Shown here: piece by piece, positions 9,138-15,683 of the stretch
How the letters are laid out: each line of letters opens with the position of its first letter
How positions within the stretch are numbered: the stretch's first letter is position 1
DNA from: CADEED01 sp035525785
Lineage (GTDB): Bacteria; Pseudomonadota; Gammaproteobacteria; Steroidobacterales; Steroidobacteraceae
Direction: 5' to 3'
Length of the DNA stretch: 64,000 nucleotides
Assembly (NCBI GenBank): GCA_035525785.1
Contig: DATLDQ010000026.1
Location: 48,703-112,702, forward strand
The notes under the pieces: model-generated
Database searches by the model: none
What the model was told of the DNA's origin: nothing
The model's input: the letters and a program-made list of their open reading frames with translations, nothing else
Program-made: the position numbers and the translations under genes

Positions 9138-10253
9138 TCACTGCACGGCCGCCAGGACCAGCGGCAGCATCTGCTCCGGGGTTTGCGAACGCTCGGTGTT
9201 GTAGTTCGAACCGGTGAATGCCACCACCAGCTCGAGCGATGGCACGGTGAAGACGTGGTTGCCGCCGTTGCCCGAGGTGAAAACCGCATCCACCTGCCCG
9301 GCGCCGCGCGGGAAGCTGCTCTTCCACCAGAGATATCCGTAACCGCCCGAGCCCAGCGTCAGTACGCGCTGCCGGGTGATCATCACCCAGCTCTCGGGAA
9401 CCACGCGCACGCCATTCCAGACACCTTCATTCACGACCAGAGCGCCCAGTTTGGCCGCGTCACGCGGCCTCAGGCCGAAGCCCGTGGCTCCCGTGGCGCG
9501 CCCATCGGGCGAATGCCGCCACACCGACTGCTGGATGTTCAGCGGGCCGAGCAACCACTGCTGGGCATAGTTCTCGAGCGCCATGCCGGAGCGCAGGGAC
9601 ATCACGTGAGCCAGCAGCACTACGCCGCCGGTGCAGTAGTGAGGCTCCGCGCCGGGCTCGGCCATCATGCGCAGGTCGAGCATGAAGCGGATCCAGTCGC
9701 GGCTGTCGTACATCCTTTCCTCGTTGCCGGGCGAACCCGCGATCCAGTCGTCGCAGTCGAGGCCCGAGTTCATGTTCAGCAGGTGGCGCAGCGTGATCGA
9801 ACGCTTCGCCGCGCTCATGTTCCGGTAACCCTCGAAGTCCGGGATGTGTTGCGCCAAGGGATCGTCCAACCCGATCAACCCCTGGTCGAGGGCGATGCCG
9901 GCGAGCGTCGAGATGAAACTCTTGCCCGTGGAGCGCAGCTCGTGGACCGTGTCGCGACCGAAGCCATTGAAGTAACCCTCGGCGACCAGGTGCTGGTGAC
10001 GCACCACGATCATGGAGTCGACGCCCGGAAAATGTCCGTCACGGATCGACTGATAGAGGCTGTCGAGAGCCTGCGTGTTCAGACCTTCGGCGGCCGGCGT
10101 CGACACCGTCCACCCATCGCCCGTGTTCTCGGGCGCCACGGTGAACGTCGCGGCTAGCTTCGGATGCTCGTAGTCCGGGTAATTTCCGCCACCGCCACCG
10201 CAGCCGGCGAGGAGGAGGGCCAGAACGACTGCAAGAGGCGGGCTGCGTGACAT
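9138..10253 (-). CDS. Serine hydrolase of the beta-lactamase (class C-like) family, lipoprotein
   Basis: Predicted periplasm-facing lipoprotein esterase or peptidase of the penicillin-binding/beta-lactamase superfamily. The start at 10253 is chosen because it opens a lipoprotein signal with lipobox LAGC (Cys18); longer in-frame starts would bury it. The 371-residue product has the SxxK nucleophile motif as Ser108-Thr-Gly-Lys111. The second motif looks like YCT rather than YxN, and SGNGG near the C terminus may replace the KTG box. Antibiotic hydrolysis is not implied; most relatives are esterases or D-aminopeptidases. It is divergent from the ECF sigma gene, with a hairpin in the shared spacer. 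Confidence 0.85.
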   Translation of the reverse strand: MSRSPPLAVVLALLLAGCGGGGGNYPDYEHPKLAATFTVAPENTGDGWTVSTPAAEGLNTQALDSLYQSIRDGHFPGVDSMIVVRHQHLVAEGYFNGFGRDTVHELRSTGKSFISTLAGIALDQGLIGLDDPLAQHIPDFEGYRNMSAAKRSITLRHLLNMNSGLDCDDWIAGSPGNEERMYDSRDWIRFMLDLRMMAEPGAEPHYCTGGVVLLAHVMSLRSGMALENYAQQWLLGPLNIQQSVWRHSPDGRATGATGFGLRPRDAAKLGALVVNEGVWNGVRVVPESWVMITRQRVLTLGSGGYGYLWWKSSFPRGAGQVDAVFTSGNGGNHVFTVPSLELVVAFTGSNYNTERSQTPEQMLPLVLAAVQ

Positions 10254-10297
10254 ATGAACACTCCGGGTTGGGCTCTCGTTGGTGCGCATCCGCGACC

Positions 10298-10331
10298 GGA
10301 ATCCTTCGCCGAAAGGCCGCGAAGGATTTCG
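10298..10331. promoter_or_regulatory. Inverted repeat between serine hydrolase and ECF sigma genes
   Basis: A perfect 10-bp inverted repeat (10300-10309 and 10319-10328, 9-bp loop) extends outward by three further pairs, one of them G-T. It occupies the middle of the 103-bp divergent spacer, 26 bp before the sigma factor start. It could be an operator for either gene or a hairpin in the sigma mRNA leader. No T-run follows, so a terminator is unlikely. Confidence 0.4.
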
Positions 10332-10356
10332 ACGCGAACGGCACACTAACCTCCCG

Positions 10357-10956
10357 ATGAGCACCCCCGACCAGGACCTGGTGTCGAGACTGTTGCGCGG
10401 CGAAGCGCGCGCCTTCGACCAGTTCTTCAACGAGTACTACCCGAAGCTCTACCGCTTCGTGAAGCGCCGCCTGCCGCACGACTCGGCCGCCGCCGAGGAT
10501 GTGGCCCAGGCGACCCTCTGCCGCGCGCTCGAGAGCCTGCGGACCTTCCGTGGCGAAGCCGCGCTCATGACCTGGCTGTGCACGCTGTGCCGTCGCGAGC
10601 TCGCGGCGCGCTGGCGCGACGTACAGCCGTACGCCACCGCGCCCCTGCTGGCGGAGGATGACCCCGAGGTGCGCGCCGCGCTGGAATCACTGCTCGCGGC
10701 GGAGAGCTCCGATCCGCTGCTGCTCGCCGCGAACCAGGAGGTCCGCGCGTCCATCTGCGCCGCGCTCGACTATCTACCCGCGCCGTATGGCGACATCCTC
10801 GAATGGAAGTACGTGCGCGATCTCAGCGTGGCCGAAATCGCCCTGCGGCTCGGGCGCAGCGTCAAGGCCACCGAGTCGCTGCTGACGCGTGCCCGCGAAG
10901 CCTTCCGCGAAACCTTCACGTTGCTGCGCGGTGGCGCGGCCGGAGTCCAGCCGTGA
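10357..10956 (+). CDS. ECF RNA polymerase sigma factor (FecI-type)
   Basis: Extracytoplasmic-function sigma-70 factor of 199 residues. Region 2 is visible near the N terminus (FDQFFNEYYPKLYRFVKRRL and the acidic DSAAAEDVAQAT), and region 4 near the C terminus (YGDILEWKYVRDLSVAEIA and LGRSVKATESLLTRAR). The ATG at 10357 is preferred over a TTG 78 bp upstream because it begins the canonical N terminus. The stop overlaps the FecR-type gene as GTGA. This sigma factor should transcribe the adjacent TonB receptor gene when the FecR-like protein relays ligand occupancy. Confidence 0.93.
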   Translation: MSTPDQDLVSRLLRGEARAFDQFFNEYYPKLYRFVKRRLPHDSAAAEDVAQATLCRALESLRTFRGEAALMTWLCTLCRRELAARWRDVQPYATAPLLAEDDPEVRAALESLLAAESSDPLLLAANQEVRASICAALDYLPAPYGDILEWKYVRDLSVAEIALRLGRSVKATESLLTRAREAFRETFTLLRGGAAGVQP

Positions 10957-11933
10957 ACGACCCTTCCTCGCAGATCGAATCGCTGCTGCGGCTCGCGGGC
11001 GAGCGCGACCAGCCGTCGCCCGACGGGCTCGAGCGCGCACGCGCGGCCGCGAGGGTCAGCTGGGAACGCATGCTCGAGACACGCGCGTCGCCGGGTGCCG
11101 CAGCGATGCCTGTGCGCCGGATGGGCTGGGGCTGGGCGCTGGCGGCCTGCCTGGCAATCGCGGGCGCGGTGACGTTCTGGCCTCGCGGTCGTGCGCCGGT
11201 TGTCGTGGAGGTGGCCCGCGTCTCGGCGGTGGATGGGCAGGTGCGCGTCGCCACGATTCCGGTGCCGCTCGCCGCGATACTGCGCAGTGGCGACGTGCTC
11301 AGCACCGCGGATGGCCGCGTCGCGCTCGCGATCGGTGACGTTCTGTCCTTGCGGCTCGATCGCCACACCCGACTGCGCTTGGACGCGCCCGATGTGCTCA
11401 CGCTGCTCGAAGGCGCCGTATACGTCGACTCGGGTGGGCTGAACGTCCATACGGCGCTGCGCATCGATACGCCCGCGGGCGCAGTGCGCCACGTCGGTAC
11501 GCAGTTCCAGGTATCCGTGCGCGCGACGCGGACGCGCGTGCAGGTGCGCGAAGGACGCGTCGTGATGACCTCCAGGGACGGCGAAGCACTGGACCTTGGC
11601 GCGGGCGATCTCGCGGACGTGGGCCCGGGCACGTTGCAGATCGAGCACGGCCAGAGCGGGTCGGGCGCGGCCTGGGAATGGGCCGCGGCCATCGCGCCGC
11701 CCTTCGACATCGAAAACCGCCCTCTGTCGGAATTCCTCGCGTGGCTCGCGCGCGAGCATGGCTGGCAGGTCCGCTATGCGGATGCCGCCGCCCAGTCACG
11801 GGCGCGGGACATCAGGTTGCACGGCTCGCTCACGGGCCTCGATGCGGACCGCATGCTCGAGCGCGCGTCGCTGATCACGGGCGAGGCGCTCTCCGTGCGC
11901 GAAGGTTCGCTGCTGGTGGGAGCTCATCCATGA
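10953..11933 (+). CDS. FecR-family anti-sigma regulator with C-terminal STN-like domain
   Basis: Inner-membrane sensor controlling the upstream ECF sigma factor. The GTG at 10953 overlaps the sigma stop and gives 326 residues. A cytoplasmic segment of about 50 residues is followed by one membrane helix (WALAACLAIAGAVTF). A periplasmic FecR domain follows (VDGQVRVATIPV to VREGRVVM), then a C-terminal STN-like segment of about 75 residues (FLAWLAREHGWQVRYAD to LSVREGSLLVG). In Fec-type systems this end contacts the receptor signalling domain. Start and stop overlap both neighbours, so the three genes form one translationally coupled cassette. Confidence 0.9.
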   Translation: MNDPSSQIESLLRLAGERDQPSPDGLERARAAARVSWERMLETRASPGAAAMPVRRMGWGWALAACLAIAGAVTFWPRGRAPVVVEVARVSAVDGQVRVATIPVPLAAILRSGDVLSTADGRVALAIGDVLSLRLDRHTRLRLDAPDVLTLLEGAVYVDSGGLNVHTALRIDTPAGAVRHVGTQFQVSVRATRTRVQVREGRVVMTSRDGEALDLGAGDLADVGPGTLQIEHGQSGSGAAWEWAAAIAPPFDIENRPLSEFLAWLAREHGWQVRYADAAAQSRARDIRLHGSLTGLDADRMLERASLITGEALSVREGSLLVGAHP

Positions 11934-14275
11934 GGCGGTGGCCGATCGCATTGTTGGGCGCGGCTTGGCTGTCACTGGCCGCCGCGCAAGATTTGCCGGT
12001 CGCGCGTGCCCCGAACGTGGCGCTGACGATGCGCGCCGGTGCCACTCTCGAGTCCGTGCTCGCGGCGTTGAACTCACAGGGCCACCACATCGTGTACAGC
12101 AGCGCGCTGGTCACTTCGAACATGACCTTGCGCGCCGCGCCCAGGGCACGACGCATAGACATGCTGCTCGCAGAGATCCTCGCGCCTTGGCAGCTGCGCG
12201 CAATACCCGGGGACGAAGGCGGATGGCTGATCGTCGCGGCGCCCGTCGCGCCGCCCGCCGCCCGCAATGCCGCCGAATCCGCGGAGGTTCCGGAGATCGA
12301 AACCATCGACGTGACCGCCAGCCGTTACGCGCTGGCGACGCCGGGGTCCAGCAGGGTGTTCCTCGACCGGCGCGGCGTGGAGCAGATGCCGCACCTTGCC
12401 GACGATGCGGTGCGCATGCTCAAGGTCATGCCCGGTGTCTCGGGGGGTGATTTCTCGGCGGCGCTCAACATCCGCGGCGGGCGGCGCGAGGAGACGCTGC
12501 TGCGCATCGACGGCGCGGAGATCCACAACGGCTTCCACTTCCGCGATCTCGATGGCGCGCTCAGCGTGCTCGATACCAATCTGGTCGACAGCATCGACTT
12601 CATCTCCGGCGGCATGACCGCCGAATACGGCGACTACATGAGCGGTGTGGTGGACATGCGTACACGCCGGCCACGCGCGGACGACGAGTACCGCAGCGCC
12701 GCGGGAGTGAGCTTCGTGAGCGCTTATGGCCGTACCGGCGGCACATTTGCCGAGGGGCGCGGCTCGTGGCTCGCCTCGGCGCGCCGCGGATATCTCGACG
12801 TGGTCATGGAGCGCGTCCAATCGGACGACGAGCAGATAACGCCTCGCTACACCGACGTGTTCGCTTCGCTGTTCTACGATTTCGGCGAGAGCAGTTCGGT
12901 CAGCGCCCACGTGCTGCTGGGCCAGGACGATCTGCGGCTGGTTTCGCACGACGACGATGACGTCGAGTCCGCGGGCAAGGGCAACGCCGCGCATTTCTGG
13001 GTCACGCTGAAGCAGGGCATCGGCGCATTGCGGGCCGAGACGGTGCTGTCGGCTTCGACGGTGCGGCAGCAGCGCGACTCCTTCGGCGAGGAAGAGCAGC
13101 GAACCGGGGATGTCGACGCGGATTTCCGCTTCCGCTTCCTCGACCTGCGCAGCGACTGGAGCTGGAACTTCTCCGAACGGCAGGCGCTTCTGTTCGGCGC
13201 CAACGCGGGTCGCACGCAGGCCGACTACGAGTACGCGCTCGTGGGCACGAAGATCAGCCCGGCCGCGGGCGGCTGGGTGGACATCGATTACGCGCATGAC
13301 CTCGATCTCAGCGGCGACGAGTTCGGCGCGCACGTCGCATGGCGCGGGCGGCTGGCGCGCGACCTGGTCGTCGAGGCCGGAGCGCGCTGGGATCAATATG
13401 GATATCCGGATGGCCGGCGCTTCAGCGCAGTAAGTCCGCGGCTGAATGCGGTGTACGGTGTGGGCGAACGCGGGGAATTGCGCGCGGCATGGGGCGTCGT
13501 GCACCAACCACACGGCATCCACGAACTGCAGGTCGAAGACGACCTCACGGAGTTCTTCGCGCCCGAGCGGGTGCGTCAGGCCGTGCTCGGTTACGGCCAT
13601 CATTTCGAGCACGGCTGGTCCGCGCGCGTCGACGTCTATCGCAAGGATTACTCCCGTCAGCGTCCGCGGTTCGAAAATGCGCTCGACTCGCTGCAGCTCA
13701 TCCCCGAAGGCGGGGTGGACCGCGTCCGCATCGATGCGCCCGAAGCGCTCGCCGCGGGAGTTGAGCTCACGCTGCGACGCGAGGCGGAGCGGGGTTTCGC
13801 GGGCTGGGCCAGCCTCGCGTTCGCGAAGACCGAAGAAAACGTAGTCGGTGAAGGTTGGGCGCCGCGCCTCTGGGACCAGCGGCGGGGCCTGTCGATGGGG
13901 CTGTCATGGACGGGCGCCAAGTGGAATTTCAATGTCGCCGGTCTGTATCACTCGGGCGCGCCGACCACTTCCCTGCGGCAGGCGTCGATTTCGACGCCGG
14001 GGGGCCCGCAGGACGTCATCGTGGCCGGCAAGCGCAATGGCGCGCGGCTCGGCGACTACGCGCGCTTCGACCTGCGAGCCAATCGCAGCGTGCAGATGCG
14101 CAACGTGCGGCTCAACTACTACCTCGAAGTCACGAATTTCCTGAATCGCGAAAACCCCTGTTGCATGGAGTCGTACTCCCTCGAGTCCGACCAGAATGGA
14201 CGGGTGCGGCTCCAGCTCGAGGAAACCAGCTGGCTGCCGATGCTGCCGTCCTTCGGATTCCAGTTCGAGTTCTGA
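11930..14275 (+). CDS. TonB-dependent transducer receptor with N-terminal STN domain
   Basis: Outer-membrane receptor of the FecA signalling type, 781 residues. The start at 11930 overlaps the FecR stop (ATGA) and opens a signal peptide (LGAAWLSLAAAQ). Residues about 25-105 form an STN signalling domain, which in this family touches the FecR C terminus. A linker leads to the plug (LNIRGGRREETLLRIDGAEI and FISGGMTAEYGDYMSG) and the barrel, which ends FGFQFEF. The ligand is unknown. No Fur-like site is evident upstream of the sigma gene, so the substrate need not be iron; TonB receptors of this kind also import sugars. Confidence 0.9.
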   Translation: MRRWPIALLGAAWLSLAAAQDLPVARAPNVALTMRAGATLESVLAALNSQGHHIVYSSALVTSNMTLRAAPRARRIDMLLAEILAPWQLRAIPGDEGGWLIVAAPVAPPAARNAAESAEVPEIETIDVTASRYALATPGSSRVFLDRRGVEQMPHLADDAVRMLKVMPGVSGGDFSAALNIRGGRREETLLRIDGAEIHNGFHFRDLDGALSVLDTNLVDSIDFISGGMTAEYGDYMSGVVDMRTRRPRADDEYRSAAGVSFVSAYGRTGGTFAEGRGSWLASARRGYLDVVMERVQSDDEQITPRYTDVFASLFYDFGESSSVSAHVLLGQDDLRLVSHDDDDVESAGKGNAAHFWVTLKQGIGALRAETVLSASTVRQQRDSFGEEEQRTGDVDADFRFRFLDLRSDWSWNFSERQALLFGANAGRTQADYEYALVGTKISPAAGGWVDIDYAHDLDLSGDEFGAHVAWRGRLARDLVVEAGARWDQYGYPDGRRFSAVSPRLNAVYGVGERGELRAAWGVVHQPHGIHELQVEDDLTEFFAPERVRQAVLGYGHHFEHGWSARVDVYRKDYSRQRPRFENALDSLQLIPEGGVDRVRIDAPEALAAGVELTLRREAERGFAGWASLAFAKTEENVVGEGWAPRLWDQRRGLSMGLSWTGAKWNFNVAGLYHSGAPTTSLRQASISTPGGPQDVIVAGKRNGARLGDYARFDLRANRSVQMRNVRLNYYLEVTNFLNRENPCCMESYSLESDQNGRVRLQLEETSWLPMLPSFGFQFEF

Positions 14276-14312
14276 GCATCGGTTCGGGCCGGGCTGCTAT
14301 AACGGGCCCTGC

Positions 14313-15350
14313 TTGAACAAGAAGACCAACAAATCGCGACCCAGGGCGTCGAGCACCGGCAGGGTGACTCTCGAGGACGTAGCGCGCAGCGTCGGCGTTT
14401 CCAGCATCACGGTCTCCCGCGCCTTCCGCCGACCCGACAAGGTGGCGCCGGAGGTCCGCGAGCGCATCCAGAAAGCCGCTTCGGCCATGGGTTACGTGAG
14501 CAATCGCGTCGCCAGCTCGCTGGCTTCGGCGCACTCGATGATCATCTCCGTGCTCGTCCCGTCGCTCGGCAACAGTGTGTTCGTCGACACGTTGCGTGGC
14601 ATCGAGAAGGTGCTTCATCCCAAGGGTTACCAGATACTGCTCGGCATCAGCGACTACTCGCCGCAGGAAGAAGAAGACCTGGTGCGCGCGCACCTCGCCT
14701 TCAATCCCGATGGCATCCTCATGACGGGCGTGAGCTACCGCGAGACGACGCGCCGGCTCCTCGAGAAGGCGAGGGTGCCCGTGGTCCACATGCTCGAGCT
14801 CGCGGACTGGGAAGGGGCGTACAGCGTCGGCTTCGCGCAGGAAGCGGCGGGCCGCATGATGACCGAACATCTCATCAAGCGCGGCCGCCGGCGCATCGCG
14901 TACGTGGCGTCGCAGCTCGACTCGCGCACGCTGGCGCGCGGGCGCGGCTATCGCGACGCGCTGATCAAGGCGGGCCTGTACGACTCGCAGCGCGAACTCC
15001 TGGTGCCCGACCCCTCGTCGGTCGCGCTGGGCGGAATCCTGCTCGAGCGCCTGCTCAAGCAGGCGCCGGATGTGGACGCCGTGTTCTTCTGCAACGACGA
15101 CCTCGCGCAGGGTGGTTTGTTCGAATGCCAGCGGCGTGGCATCCAGGTGCCCCACGACCTGGCGATCGGCGGCTTCAATGATCTGCCCGGATCGGGTTCC
15201 ACGGTGCCGACGCTCACCTCGGTGGCGACGCCCCGCTACGAGATAGGCGTGCAGTCTTCGGTCATGTTGTTAGGCCTGATCGATGGCCGGCCGGTTCCGA
15301 AGTCGCGGCTCGATCTTGGCTTCGAATTGCAGCCGAGACAGAGTACGTAA
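14313..15350 (+). CDS. LacI/GalR-family transcriptional regulator
   Basis: DNA-binding repressor with an N-terminal helix-turn-helix (VTLEDVARSVGVSSITVSRA) and a periplasmic-binding-protein-like effector domain (NDDLAQGGLFECQRRGIQVP). The TTG at 14313 gives 345 residues; a GTG at 14364 would start directly at the helix-turn-helix. Neither has a strong ribosome site. The hinge region resembles gluconate-type repressors of the family, but the effector cannot be assigned. Two copies of a LacI-type palindrome lie in the 333-bp spacer before the next gene, a TonB receptor, so this protein most likely controls it and perhaps itself. Confidence 0.92.
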   Translation: MNKKTNKSRPRASSTGRVTLEDVARSVGVSSITVSRAFRRPDKVAPEVRERIQKAASAMGYVSNRVASSLASAHSMIISVLVPSLGNSVFVDTLRGIEKVLHPKGYQILLGISDYSPQEEEDLVRAHLAFNPDGILMTGVSYRETTRRLLEKARVPVVHMLELADWEGAYSVGFAQEAAGRMMTEHLIKRGRRRIAYVASQLDSRTLARGRGYRDALIKAGLYDSQRELLVPDPSSVALGGILLERLLKQAPDVDAVFFCNDDLAQGGLFECQRRGIQVPHDLAIGGFNDLPGSGSTVPTLTSVATPRYEIGVQSSVMLLGLIDGRPVPKSRLDLGFELQPRQST

Positions 15351-15423
15351 GCGCCTGAGCCGCAAGATCAAAACGCCCGCCGCGCGCCGGCGACGTTGTC
15401 CTGATCACCCAACGAGACAAGGT

Positions 15424-15480
15424 TTGACAACCGTATGGCCCGCGCGTACTTTCCGGGACGCTGCATGTTAGCGCTGTCAT
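15424..15480 (+). promoter_or_regulatory. Promoter with LacI-type operator O1 before TonB receptor
   Basis: A perfect -35 hexamer TTGACA (15424-15429) lies 17 bp from TACTTT (15447-15452). The predicted transcription start is near 15459. The 16-bp imperfect palindrome ATGTTAGCGCTGTCAT (15465-15480), centred on the AGCGCT core typical of LacI-family operators, begins about 6 bp downstream. Repressor bound there would block clearance. The rest of the 333-bp spacer between the LacI gene and the receptor contains the second operator and a small CATGA/TCATG inverted repeat near 15566. Confidence 0.6.
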
Positions 15481-15620
15481 GACAACCCAACCGTGGGCGT
15501 CCGTGTTTGCCCGCCGTTGCTTGTATCTGGCGCCGTCATGTAGGGGGATTTGGCTGATAAATACATGATTTGTCATGAATCGATAACCAGCCAAGCAGTT
15601 CAGGCGATTCGAGCGGCGCG

Positions 15621-15656
15621 TTGACGCGTCCCTTTTTGGGATGTTAGCGCTGTCAT
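15621..15656 (+). promoter_or_regulatory. LacI-type operator O2, identical to O1
   Basis: The same 16 bp as O1, ATGTTAGCGCTGTCAT, recurs at 15641-15656, 176 bp downstream of O1 and 28 bp before the receptor start codon. It follows a TTGACG hexamer at 15621, which could be the -35 of a second promoter, though no good -10 is present. Two identical operators about 17 helical turns apart could support DNA looping, as in other LacI-family systems. Confidence 0.6.
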
Positions 15657-15683
15657 ATCAATTCGCATCCATCAGAGGGGATC

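Noticed and set aside
9138..10253. Serine hydrolase read as an antibiotic-resistance beta-lactamase
   Set aside because: Only the SxxK motif is clear, and the second and third motifs differ. Most such proteins are esterases.
12074..13612. 512-codon open frame antisense to the STN receptor gene
   Set aside because: High-GC coding DNA often leaves long antisense frames. The sequence is His/Arg/Val-rich with no domain, and the sense strand encodes a clear receptor.
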